The notes: generated by a model from the letters alone, not told the origin. A stretch of 64,000 nt of DNA from Metabacillus litoralis (GCF_003667825.1 NZ_CP033043.1:1117001-1181000), one strand, 5' to 3'; counted from the stretch's first letter, positions 35,837 to 43,881 are shown. A program made the numbers and translations.

Positions 35837-36661
35837 ATGGATTTCGTTACATTAAATAATGGATTAAAAATGCCACAGCTAGGATACGGTGTTTGGCAGG
35901 TTGCAGATGATCAAGCAACAGCTGCTGTAGCAAATGCTCTTGAAGTTGGTTATAGATCGATCGACACAGCCATGATTTACAAGAATGAAGCTGGTGTTGG
36001 AAAAGCAATTAAAGATTCACCTATCCCACGCGAAGAATTGTTTATCACAACAAAGGTTTGGAATAGTGATCAAGGGTACGACAATACTTTACGTGCTTTT
36101 GATGAAAGTTTAGAGAGATTGGGCCTTGATTATGTAGACCTTTATTTAATTCATTGGCCAACTCCGCAATTTGATCAGTATGTTGATACATATAAAGCAT
36201 TAGAAAAGCTTTACCATGAGGGTCGAGTAAAGGCTATTGGTGTATGTAATTTTGAAATTGAACACTTACAGCGTCTACTAGATGAATGTGAAGTTGTGCC
36301 AGTTTTAAATCAAATCGAGTGTCATCCATACCTTGCTCAAAATGAGATAAAAGAATTTTGTGCAAAACATAATATTTTTGTAGAAGCTTGGAGTCCACTT
36401 GAACAGGGTGGAGATGTGTTAAAAGATGAAGTAATAGTTAAAATTGCTGAATCTCACAGTAAAACTCCAGCACAAGTTGTTTTACGTTGGCATTTACAAA
36501 ATAATTCAATTGTTATTCCTAAATCAGTTACACCATCAAGAATTGAAGAAAACTTCAACGTGTTTGATTTTGAACTTACATCAGACGAAATGAATTCAAT
36601 TCATGAACTGAACAAAAACCGTCGTAAAGGTAAGCATCCAAACGAGATGCATATTCGATAA
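35837..36661 (+). CDS. Aldo/keto reductase (YvgN/YtbE-like)
   Basis: A 274-residue NADPH-dependent aldo/keto reductase. Catalytic residues are visible: Asp and Tyr in SIDTAMIYKNEAGVG, Lys in FITTKVWN, His in LIHWPTP. The cofactor-binding IPKSVTPSRIEENF is at about residue 230. Members reduce glyoxal, methylglyoxal and related aldehydes. GGAGTGATGG precedes ATG 35837; a terminator follows. It may be a general aldehyde-detoxification enzyme. Confidence 0.93.
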   Translation: MDFVTLNNGLKMPQLGYGVWQVADDQATAAVANALEVGYRSIDTAMIYKNEAGVGKAIKDSPIPREELFITTKVWNSDQGYDNTLRAFDESLERLGLDYVDLYLIHWPTPQFDQYVDTYKALEKLYHEGRVKAIGVCNFEIEHLQRLLDECEVVPVLNQIECHPYLAQNEIKEFCAKHNIFVEAWSPLEQGGDVLKDEVIVKIAESHSKTPAQVVLRWHLQNNSIVIPKSVTPSRIEENFNVFDFELTSDEMNSIHELNKNRRKGKHPNEMHIR

Positions 36662-36673
36662 AACATAACCTTA

Positions 36674-36706
36674 AAAGCCCATTCCTTTATACTTGGAATG
36701 GGCCTT
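36674..36706. terminator. Bidirectional terminator
   Basis: AAAGCCCATTCC and GGAATGGGCCTT form a stem between two convergent genes, nine-base loop. Confidence 0.8.
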
Positions 36707-36710
36707 ACTA

Positions 36711-37037
36711 TTATAGAAAATTACCAACATCTTCTTCCATAGGACGAAACTGATAGTTAACCAAATCAATTTGCCTTTCAAAAATAACCCCTTCATTCTC
36801 AAGAAGTAGCTTTTGTGAGTAAAAAGCTTCCTCATCCTTAAAACCAATTTCCCCTTTTGCATTAACAACACGATGCCAAGGAAGTTGATGTTTTTCGCTC
36901 ATAGAATGAAGAATCCGTACAACTTGCCTAGCTGCTCTGGGGCTCCCAGCTAACCGTGCAATTTGTCCATATGTCATGACTTTTCCTTTAGGTATATTTT
37001 TTATAATAAGGATCGTTCTTTTGGTAAAGGGACGCAT
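36711..37037 (-). CDS. Alkyltransferase-like (ATL) protein, MGMT family without catalytic Cys
   Basis: A 108-residue protein equal to the C-terminal DNA-binding domain of O6-methylguanine methyltransferases (GKVMTYGQIARLAGSPRAARQV, helix-turn-helix with arginine finger). The active-site motif PCHRV reads PWHRVV, with Trp54 in place of the acceptor Cys, so it cannot take an alkyl group. Known ATL proteins flag O6-alkylguanine for nucleotide excision repair. AAGGAG lies eight bases before ATG 37037. Single gene. Confidence 0.92.
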   Translation of the reverse strand: MRPFTKRTILIIKNIPKGKVMTYGQIARLAGSPRAARQVVRILHSMSEKHQLPWHRVVNAKGEIGFKDEEAFYSQKLLLENEGVIFERQIDLVNYQFRPMEEDVGNFL

Positions 37038-37212
37038 AAAATTTCTCCTTAAAAGATAAAGACTAACCTCATACTAATGGTAACATTAATTTAAACCTAA
37101 GAAGCATAAAGGAGTTATTTTCACAATATTTATAATAGTTTTGCGAAATAAGTTGACACCAACTAAGCAATGTGTCAAATTAATAGATATTCTACATAAT
37201 CAGGAGGAAGCA

Positions 37213-38178
37213 ATGACTACAGAAAAACACACTCATATAATTGACTGTACAATCCGTGATGGTGGACTCGTAAATAATTGGGATTTCAGTGTGGAGTTCG
37301 TTCAAGACTTATATAACGGCTTAAGTGAAGCTGGTGTTGAATATATGGAAATTGGCTATAAAAATTCCCCGAAGCTTTTAAAAGCAAGCGAGCCAAATCC
37401 GTGGAGATTCCTTGATGACAAATTTTTAAAAGAAGTGATTCCTCAGAAAAAATTCACAAAGCTTTCAGCACTTGTTGATATCGGAAGAGTAGATCCGAAT
37501 GATGTGTTACCACGAGAAGAAAGTGTATTAGACATGATTCGTGTTGCTTGCTACATTCGTGAAGTGGACAAGGGGTTGGAGCTTGTTCAAATGTTCCATG
37601 ATTTAGGATATGAAACTGCTCTTAATATTATGGCTTTATCAAGTGTTCCCGAGAATCAATTAATTGAAGCATTTGACATGATCAAAGATAGCCCGGTTGA
37701 TGTTGTATATATTGTAGATTCTTTTGGTAGCCTAGATCCTTTTGATATCGAACATCAAGTAAAGAAATTTAAGTCTATGCTTCCTAATAAACAGTTTGGT
37801 ATTCATACTCACAACAATATGCAGCTTGCTTTTGCAAATACTTTAACAGCCATGAGAAATGGAGTAAGCTACCTAGATTCTTCTGTGTTCGGTATGGGAC
37901 GTGCAGCAGGAAATTGCCATACGGAATTACTTGTAACACATGTTAAAAAATCAAGCTATGAACTAAAACCGGTTCTAGGTGTTATTGAAAAGCACATGGT
38001 TGAAATGCGTCAGAAGTGGGAATGGGGCTACATTATCCCTTACATGATATCCGGTGCTCTTAATGAGCATCCACGTGTAGCTATGGCTTATCGTGATAGT
38101 GAAGATCGTGATAAATTCGTCGAGTTCTACGACAAAGTAACGTCACCTGAAGCTTCAGTTGCTCCAGCCAAAAAGTAA
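37213..38178 (+). CDS. DRE-TIM aldolase-like protein (HMG-CoA lyase-like)
   Basis: A 321-residue TIM-barrel protein of the DRE-TIM metallolyase group, close to 4-hydroxy-2-oxovalerate aldolase-like proteins. Seen: IIDCTIRDGGLVNNWDFS (DCTIRDGG in place of DTTLRDG), VVYIVDSFGSL, and GIHTHNNMQLAFAN with metal-binding His residues. It lacks the C-terminal communication domain of DmpG. Catalysis of an aldol cleavage is likely; the substrate is unknown. ATG 37213 follows AGGAGGAAG; the longer frame to 37141 has no site. Single gene with a strong terminator. Confidence 0.85.
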   Translation: MTTEKHTHIIDCTIRDGGLVNNWDFSVEFVQDLYNGLSEAGVEYMEIGYKNSPKLLKASEPNPWRFLDDKFLKEVIPQKKFTKLSALVDIGRVDPNDVLPREESVLDMIRVACYIREVDKGLELVQMFHDLGYETALNIMALSSVPENQLIEAFDMIKDSPVDVVYIVDSFGSLDPFDIEHQVKKFKSMLPNKQFGIHTHNNMQLAFANTLTAMRNGVSYLDSSVFGMGRAAGNCHTELLVTHVKKSSYELKPVLGVIEKHMVEMRQKWEWGYIIPYMISGALNEHPRVAMAYRDSEDRDKFVEFYDKVTSPEASVAPAKK

Positions 38179-38206
38179 AAGCCTATAGAAATTTGGGCTT
38201 CATAAA

Positions 38207-38241
38207 AAAATGCTAAGCACGTCAAAAGTGCTTAGCATTTT
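38207..38241. terminator. Bidirectional terminator
   Basis: AAAATGCTAAGCAC and GTGCTTAGCATTTT form a perfect 14-bp stem with a seven-base loop, between convergent genes. Confidence 0.93.
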
Positions 38242-38244
38242 TTA

Positions 38245-39291
38245 TTAATAAGCTGAAGAGCTAAATGACTCAATAATGTGTGTAACAATACTGCCATACT
38301 TACTTTGTTCACTTGCTGGATACGTCATTATGATCGTATTTGCTACTTCATTTCCAAAGAAAAACTTTTTGTACGTAATTAGCCCATTTTGTTCATAAGA
38401 AAGAACATACCAGTTGGCTGTTAGTCTTTTATAAGCTATGTTAACTGGAATAGAGTTCAAATCTTCATTATAGTAAGTTTCAATTGTTTCGTTTTCACTT
38501 ATAATATTCGTATGGTTACCATAGGCAGTAACTTCAAAATCTTCGCTATAAAACCTTACGCCATCTCCATTGGTTGGGGGAGGGGCCATCATTAAGTTGC
38601 TTGGTACTTTTAAGGAAAATCCATAGCGTTCATTTGTATAATGCTGATAGGAAATAGATTTTTGCTTTGATTCTTTTTTCTTTTCTTTCTCCCTTTCTTT
38701 CTCTTTTTCTTTTTCATCATTAGTACTGTTACTAAGTTGTTCATTTTCATCTGCTTCACTTGTAGCAAGTTCAATTTGTTTTATCAATTCATTCACTTTA
38801 GATTCATAGACGTTAAGTATTTCATTAGAGGAAATAGTAGCTTGTAAATGTTGTAACTCTTTTTCAGCTTCACTCATATTGTTTTTCTTCAATAATTCGT
38901 TAATAAAGGTTATTTTCTCCTCAACTGAAGAGGTTTGGTTATTCTCTTCCATTATTTGTTTTCTTAGTGTTTCAGCTTCATCCTGAACGGTTTTTAAACC
39001 ATTTTGTTCATTTATGACAACATCTAGCGACTTAATAGCAGACTCATAATCTTTTTCCTTATAAGCCTGTTTAGCTCGTTCCATATTTGTTGCTTGATCA
39101 AAGTAGCTTGCTGCGTCTCGATCACCTTCTTTTTCATTTAAGGCAAGCTCAAAGTAAATGGCAGCCTGATGGTAATTTTTTTGCCCAAGCTCCTTCATCC
39201 CTTGATCGATAGCATGCTGATAATTTTCGTTAGAACACGAAGTAAGAAAAGTAATAAGAGCAAGTAATACGATTAAACTTTGTAGTTTCAT
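38245..39291 (-). CDS. TPR-like lipoprotein
   Basis: A 348-residue lipoprotein. The signal peptide ends in FLTSC (lipid Cys near residue 19). Three or more TPR/helical-hairpin repeats follow (about 25-165, KNYHQAAIYFELALNEKEGD, KDYESAIKSLDVVI), then a very charged Lys/Glu tract (about 190-215), then a C-terminal domain (about 220-348) that looks like a PsbP/DcrB-type beta fold (YGFSLKVPSNL). I start at ATG 39291, nine bases after AAAGGA; ATG 39300 touches the site. Function unknown, probably a surface scaffold or stress protein. Confidence 0.75.
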   Translation of the reverse strand: MKLQSLIVLLALITFLTSCSNENYQHAIDQGMKELGQKNYHQAAIYFELALNEKEGDRDAASYFDQATNMERAKQAYKEKDYESAIKSLDVVINEQNGLKTVQDEAETLRKQIMEENNQTSSVEEKITFINELLKKNNMSEAEKELQHLQATISSNEILNVYESKVNELIKQIELATSEADENEQLSNSTNDEKEKEKEREKEKKKESKQKSISYQHYTNERYGFSLKVPSNLMMAPPPTNGDGVRFYSEDFEVTAYGNHTNIISENETIETYYNEDLNSIPVNIAYKRLTANWYVLSYEQNGLITYKKFFFGNEVANTIIMTYPASEQSKYGSIVTHIIESFSSSAY

Positions 39292-39367
39292 GTTTTCCAT
39301 TCCTTTAGTAAATTTATTCTCATATTATATCAGAAATTTTTTTACTTAATGGTAGAATTTGGTTTTT

Positions 39368-39400
39368 GGTGCCTGTCACCACCCGATTTTTCTTGTTTCA
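39368..39400 (+). repeat. Dispersed repeat copy 3
   Basis: GGTGCCTGTCACC, ACCCGA, TTTTTCTTGTTTCA, followed by a second partial tail TTTTGTTTCACAG at 39406-39418. Confidence 0.85.
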
Positions 39401-39452
39401 TCGACTTTTGTTTCACAGAAAAACCCCCTGATTGTACAGGAGGTTTTTCATT

Positions 39453-39935
39453 TCAGGATGAAGTTTTACTTTCACTCTCTTTATCATTTTTGTCACTTTT
39501 AAATAAATTTTTAGAAACAACATTTAATTTGTTTAAAAACCGATTAAACCCAAATCCAACAAAAAATGCAATACTGATTTGAGCAAGTGGTGCATCTTTG
39601 TAGTCAATAAATTCAACTAAAAATAAACCACTTTGAATAAGTGTAACAGCGATAACAGCTGTGCCTGTAGCAAATATTGGATAAAAAATATACATAATCC
39701 ATTCTCGATAGTCGGTTAATCCATCTTTCATATAGTGAGAGCAAAACATATAAAGATGTCTTAGTGAACCACCAATTGCTCCCGCAAAGAAATAATATAA
39801 AAAAATCTCTATATCAGAAATGATTGGAAACCATTTTTCTAAAATACCAGTCCACAACGCACCTACTGCCAGAAAGCTTCCAAAAAACAAGAAGGAAAGA
39901 TAAGTCAGAATCAGCGTCTTTAGCCACCACTTCAC
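39453..39935 (-). CDS. Four-segment membrane protein of unknown function
   Basis: A 160-residue membrane protein with four hydrophobic segments (about 5-27, 42-60, 82-108 and 120-135) and a charged Lys/Asp/Ser tail. No family recognised. The start is GTG 39935, eight bases after AGAGG; the GTG at 39944 touches that site. It lies between two dispersed-repeat copies and downstream of the TetR gene on the same strand, but the gap of about 125 bases with a repeat suggests separate transcription. Confidence 0.7.
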   Translation of the reverse strand: MKWWLKTLILTYLSFLFFGSFLAVGALWTGILEKWFPIISDIEIFLYYFFAGAIGGSLRHLYMFCSHYMKDGLTDYREWIMYIFYPIFATGTAVIAVTLIQSGLFLVEFIDYKDAPLAQISIAFFVGFGFNRFLNKLNVVSKNLFKSDKNDKESESKTSS

Positions 39936-40002
39936 ACCGCTCACCCCTCTGTTCTAATACGTTATCTTATGAGGGAATGGGCGAGTGGTGCATGTACGTC
40001 GA

Positions 40003-40036
40003 GTAACAGGCACCACCCGATTTTTCTTGTTTCACA
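40003..40036 (+). repeat. Dispersed repeat copy 4 (variant head)
   Basis: GTAACAGGCACC replaces the usual head, then ACCCGA and TTTTTCTTGTTTCACA as in copies 1 and 3. The head is like the complement of part of the palindromic core. Confidence 0.75.
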
Positions 40037-40059
40037 TTATGTTCCATCATTATTTTGTT

Positions 40060-40674
40060 TTACTCTTGTTTTACCTTTACCATGTCCAAAAAGAAGTCAA
40101 TATGCTGATCCAACCGTCTTTCTACTTCAGTGGTGTCCTTACCATCAAACTTTAGGATGTTATATTCAGCTAGAAGAGAAAAGGCTGGATATTGGTATTC
40201 AACTGCAAGTAACCTTGGGTCTACCGGCTTAATCCTATTCATTTCGATCAATTTTTTAAAGACAATTTCAAGGAAATCAATTGTTGATTGAAAGAAATCG
40301 TTTAGGATGATGTCCCGAGCCATTGGTTCACGGAATTGCTCAACTTGTAGAACTCTCCACATTTTCTGGGCATGAACATTTTCCATATATGTTTTAAAAT
40401 TTCTGTGTCCTGCCTTAAAAAAAGCATCTGTAGTTGAATTGTTTAAAATCTCATCCAATGCTTCAAGAGGAGGCATTGTTTTTGAAAAATCTGTACGAAA
40501 ATGAGTAAGGATGGATTCAAGAATTTGCTCCTTATTTTTAAAATGATTATAAAGAGAGCTTTCCTTTATACCGACAGTTCTTGTTATTTCTCTTATTGAT
40601 ACAGCACTATAGCCTTTTTGTGAAAAAAGATCTAACGCCGTTTCAAATATTTTATCCTTTGTGTTTTTAGTCAT
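40060..40674 (-). CDS. TetR-family transcriptional regulator
   Basis: A 204-residue TetR regulator: N-terminal helix-turn-helix (about 8-55, TALDLFSQKGYSAVSIREIT then ESSLYNHFKNKEQIL) and a helical ligand domain. It reads away from the three-hydrolase operon. ATG 40674 follows AAGGGTGTG; the longer frame has no site. A palindrome ACTAACG-TT-CGTTAGT lies in the shared promoter region and an almost identical one inside the operon, so this protein most likely represses both the operon and itself. The ligand is unknown. Confidence 0.92.
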   Translation of the reverse strand: MTKNTKDKIFETALDLFSQKGYSAVSIREITRTVGIKESSLYNHFKNKEQILESILTHFRTDFSKTMPPLEALDEILNNSTTDAFFKAGHRNFKTYMENVHAQKMWRVLQVEQFREPMARDIILNDFFQSTIDFLEIVFKKLIEMNRIKPVDPRLLAVEYQYPAFSLLAEYNILKFDGKDTTEVERRLDQHIDFFLDMVKVKQE

Positions 40675-40708
40675 TTTACACACCCTTAAAATTAGTTGGA
40701 AAAAAATG

Positions 40709-40737
40709 TTGCAACATTTCAAGCTAAACCATATAAT
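40709..40737 (+). promoter_or_regulatory. Sigma-A promoter of the three-hydrolase operon
   Basis: TTGCAA (40709-40714), 17 bases, TATAAT (40732-40737). The -35 lies in a palindrome AATGTTGCAACATT (40705-40718), and the TetR-like operator begins about ten bases after the -10. Confidence 0.7.
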
Positions 40738-40747
40738 GACATTGTAC

Positions 40748-40763
40748 ACTAACGTTCGTTAGT
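40748..40763. promoter_or_regulatory. TetR-type operator 1
   Basis: ACTAACGTTCGTTAGT: seven-base arms around TT. It sits between the divergent tetR and serine-hydrolase genes, where a bound repressor would block the start of transcription. Confidence 0.78.
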
Positions 40764-40782
40764 TTTCAATGGAGGGATAAAT

Positions 40783-41793
40783 ATGCTTTCAATTCAATCA
40801 TATATGAACAAGCGTCCTAAATTTTCTGGTGTTATTTCGATCTCAAAGGGTAATGAAATAATCTATGAAGGGGCATTCGGACTATCAAACAAAGAAAAGG
40901 AGATTGAGAACAGGATCCATACAAAATATCCAGTGGGGTCCATGTTAAGCAAACCATTAACAGCCGTTGCAACATTTCAGCTGATCGAAAAAGGGAAATT
41001 GTCTATCCATCAGCCAATCGATGAGTTCTTTCCTTTCTATAAAAACAAGGGTATTACTATTCATCATTTATTAAACCATACATCAGGAATTCCAAACTTA
41101 CTCATGTTAAGAAAGCAGTTAAAATGGGATCAAGATTACACTCAGAAACAAATACTTGAGACACTTCAGCAACATAAATTAAATTTCTTACCAGGTCAAA
41201 AAATCACATATAACAACACTGGATTTTTTATGTTAGGACTCATCATTGAGAAAGTTACTGAATTGAACTACCACGAATATATTAGAAAATACATTTTTAA
41301 GCCAGCAAACATGAAACAAACGGGCTTTCTACATGAAGAGATAGAAGACGTGGCAACCAATTATATAAATCAAATGTCAGGACCATATGTGAGTCCATCA
41401 CTTTTATTTGCTTGTGGTGATGCTGTCTCAACCATAGAAGATGTTCATTTGTTTCACGAAGCCCTTAAATCGGAACTCCTTTTAACTAATAACTCTATAG
41501 AACAAATGCAAACACCAACTTATGAAGGAAAATTTATTACAATGGGCTATAGCTGGTTCATCAAACAACTCTTTGGTAAGAAAAGTGTTTCACATGGAGG
41601 TTCACACCCAGGTGGATATACAACACATGTTGAAAGATATCTAGATGACGATATTACGATTGTCATTTTAAGTAATGATATGACATCCCATAAAAAGCTT
41701 ACGATGAAAGAGCTTGGAGGAACACTTATTAGTAGAGAAATAGCATCCATATTATTTAATCAAAAACTGCGTCATTGGCAGAAATTTTTTTGA
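40783..41793 (+). CDS. Beta-lactamase-like serine hydrolase with altered SxxK motif
   Basis: A 336-residue protein of the class C beta-lactamase/EstB/PBP4* fold, no signal peptide. Family marks: SGVISISKGNEIIYEGAFG, HTSGIPNL, Tyr143 in ITYNNTGFFMLG (YxN motif) and SHGGSHPGGY (HxG motif). The SxxK motif reads GSMLSKP (Ser53, Lys57), one residue longer than normal GSxxKP, so the nucleophile and Lys are out of register. It may be inactive or use Ser56 differently. GGAGGGA precedes ATG 40783. First gene of a three-hydrolase operon under TetR control. Confidence 0.88.
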   Translation: MLSIQSYMNKRPKFSGVISISKGNEIIYEGAFGLSNKEKEIENRIHTKYPVGSMLSKPLTAVATFQLIEKGKLSIHQPIDEFFPFYKNKGITIHHLLNHTSGIPNLLMLRKQLKWDQDYTQKQILETLQQHKLNFLPGQKITYNNTGFFMLGLIIEKVTELNYHEYIRKYIFKPANMKQTGFLHEEIEDVATNYINQMSGPYVSPSLLFACGDAVSTIEDVHLFHEALKSELLLTNNSIEQMQTPTYEGKFITMGYSWFIKQLFGKKSVSHGGSHPGGYTTHVERYLDDDITIVILSNDMTSHKKLTMKELGGTLISREIASILFNQKLRHWQKFF

Positions 41794-41800
41794 ATCGTCA

Positions 41801-41816
41801 ACTAACAAACGTTAGT
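41801..41816. promoter_or_regulatory. TetR-type operator 2
   Basis: ACTAACAAACGTTAGT. Its complement ACTAACGTTTGTTAGT differs from operator 1 by one base. It lies eight bases after the first gene and just before the ribosome site of the second. Confidence 0.72.
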
Positions 41817-41848
41817 TTTTGGCGTCGAAAGCAAAGGAGGCAAGTACT

Positions 41849-42874
41849 GTGTTTCAACAACTAAAAGGTGGATATGTTAAACCCTATAGAAATTCTGATA
41901 AGAACAATGTTACAAAATTAGAAAAACGAACGTTGGGTAATGTAACGCAATGGATTACAATCCGTGGAAAACATAAAGACCTACCAATCTTACTTTTTTT
42001 ACATGGAGGACCAGGAAGCCCACAAACAGGAGCACAAATGTACTATAATGCTGATCTGGAAGATGACTTTCTTGTTGTAAATTGGGATCAAAGAGGATCA
42101 GGGAAATCTTATTCTCCCGAGGTAACACCTGAGAGTATGAATGTAGAACAATTGCTTTCAGATTGCTATGAGCTCGTCAAATATCTAACTAAACAATTTC
42201 GACAAAAGAAAGTATTCCTTATGGGACATTCTGTCGGAGCGGTGCTTGGATTATTATTTGTACAAAATTTTCCTGAGTTAGTAGAGGCCTATGTAGGAAT
42301 AAACCAGCCAGTGAAACGTGATGAGGAAGAAATAAGATCGTACCAATTTGCTTTAAGCATGGCTAAAGCAAAGAATCATAAAAAAGCCATTTTGCAATTA
42401 GAACGAATTGGTTCTCCAAAGAACGGTTTCTATCATTCAGTAGATGATTTAGTCACGCAACGAACATGGCTGACAAAATTTAATGGTGTTACGTATAAAT
42501 TAAAAGCTGCTTCTGTTAATATTCACTACATTTTAAGTTCTCATTTAACTTTGAAAGAAAAGCTCTCGTTTATGAAAGGATTTGGTTTTTCATCAACACA
42601 TCTTTGGGATGAATTAACTAAAATCAACTTTTTTCATCTTGTTTCAGAGGTGAATGTTCCTGTTTATTTTATTGCAGGAAAACATGACAGAATTGTGTTT
42701 AGTGATCGATTAAAGGAATATTATGACTTTCTAAAAGCACCAAAAAAGGAAATATACTTTTTTGAGGAATCAGGACATTATGCATGTTTTGAAGAAGCAA
42801 ATAAATTTAATCTCATTATGAAAGAAGTGAAAAATAATCACCTGATTAAACTAAATAAAATGGAGGTTATTTAA
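41849..42874 (+). CDS. Alpha/beta hydrolase (proline iminopeptidase-like)
   Basis: A 341-residue serine hydrolase: LFLHGGPGSPQTG (oxyanion HGGPG, typical of prolyl iminopeptidases), NWDQRGSGKS, nucleophile in MGHSVGAVLG, acid in AGKHDRIV and His in ESGHYACF. A lid region lies in the middle. The HGGPG plus DQRGSGKS pair is the peptidase S33 signature, though many members act on amides or esters. GTG 41849 is the start, eight bases after AAGGAGG; the TTG at 41819 is in operator 2. Second gene of the TetR operon. Confidence 0.88.
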   Translation: MFQQLKGGYVKPYRNSDKNNVTKLEKRTLGNVTQWITIRGKHKDLPILLFLHGGPGSPQTGAQMYYNADLEDDFLVVNWDQRGSGKSYSPEVTPESMNVEQLLSDCYELVKYLTKQFRQKKVFLMGHSVGAVLGLLFVQNFPELVEAYVGINQPVKRDEEEIRSYQFALSMAKAKNHKKAILQLERIGSPKNGFYHSVDDLVTQRTWLTKFNGVTYKLKAASVNIHYILSSHLTLKEKLSFMKGFGFSSTHLWDELTKINFFHLVSEVNVPVYFIAGKHDRIVFSDRLKEYYDFLKAPKKEIYFFEESGHYACFEEANKFNLIMKEVKNNHLIKLNKMEVI

Positions 42875-43683
42875 TGAGAGCACACTATATATGTAAAGCA
42901 TGCGGAGTACAGCATGAAGCTACACATCAACCACCAGGTATATGTAAGATTTGTAGTGACGAACGACAATACGTTCCATTAACTGGACAAAAGTGGACAA
43001 CATTAGAGGAGCTAAAGCAAGAAGGCTTTCATAACGAATTTGTGGAAATAGAGCCAGGTTTATGGAGTATTCGCACATATCCGCAAGTAGGTATTGGTCA
43101 AAAAGCATATTTGATTAGGACTGATGAAGGAAATATACTTTGGGATTGTATTACTTATTTAGATGAGAAAACAATTAACAAAATAAACGAACTTGGTGGA
43201 TTACGAGGGATTGCCATTTCTCACCCTCATTATTATAGTACGATCATTGAATGGGGGAATGCATTTCAATGTCCAATCTATATCCATGAAAAAGATCTTG
43301 ATTGGGTAACTAGAACTTGTTCGCTCATTCATTTCTGGAACGGGGATAGCCTTGAATTAACCAAACATATTTCTCTCATCCATGTAGGAGGACATTTTGA
43401 AGGTAGTTCCGTTTTGCTATGGACACTTGGTTCGAATAAAAAAGGTACATTACTCGTAGGTGATAGCATCTATATTGTACCTGATCAAGGGTGGGTGAGC
43501 TTTATTTATAGTGCACCAAATCATATACCGTTGTCTGCTAGGGTGGTAAATAATATTAAAATGAGCCTAGAAAACTATGATTTTGAAGCTATTTATGGTG
43601 CTTTTGATCACAAGATCGTGAAAGACGGCAAGAATTCATTTATAAAATCTGCTGATCGATATATTCATTTTTTAAATAGCTAA
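42874..43683 (+). CDS. Zinc-ribbon / metallo-beta-lactamase-fold protein
   Basis: A 269-residue protein. A rubredoxin-like zinc ribbon forms the first 35 residues (Cys7, Cys10, Cys24, Cys27). A metallo-beta-lactamase fold follows. The metal motif HxHxDH reads SHPHYYST, keeping two His but lacking the Asp-His pair; later motifs GGHFEGSSV and GDSIYI are recognisable. It may bind one metal or act on an unusual substrate. Its ATG overlaps the previous TAA by one base, with GGAGG upstream. Third gene of the operon with two other hydrolases. Confidence 0.85.
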   Translation: MRAHYICKACGVQHEATHQPPGICKICSDERQYVPLTGQKWTTLEELKQEGFHNEFVEIEPGLWSIRTYPQVGIGQKAYLIRTDEGNILWDCITYLDEKTINKINELGGLRGIAISHPHYYSTIIEWGNAFQCPIYIHEKDLDWVTRTCSLIHFWNGDSLELTKHISLIHVGGHFEGSSVLLWTLGSNKKGTLLVGDSIYIVPDQGWVSFIYSAPNHIPLSARVVNNIKMSLENYDFEAIYGAFDHKIVKDGKNSFIKSADRYIHFLNS

Positions 43684-43828
43684 AAAACAGATCGTTTGAA
43701 TTGGCGATTTTCAACAACTACAATATATATGAATGAAGAACAGGCCTCTATATGACCCCATGACACTCACTATGAGGGCTCTAAAATGCACCTCTTTAAA
43801 AAAAATGAATAATTTACCAACAAAGTAC

Positions 43829-43858
43829 TTTACATAGGGTAGGGGGGTATGGTAGATT
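43829..43858 (+). promoter_or_regulatory. csoR promoter with CsoR-like operator
   Basis: TTTACA (43829-43834) and TAGATT (43853-43858) flank a G-rich run GGGTAGGGGGGTATGG, which resembles the CsoR site of B. subtilis copZA. A site between -35 and -10 fits copper de-repression. Confidence 0.65.
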
Positions 43859-43881
43859 ATATTCATAAGGAGGTTATGTTA

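Noticed and set aside
39824..40232. Plus-strand frames across the 39.8-40.2 kb region
   Set aside because: They run antisense to the membrane protein and TetR genes and through a dispersed-repeat copy; no start signal.
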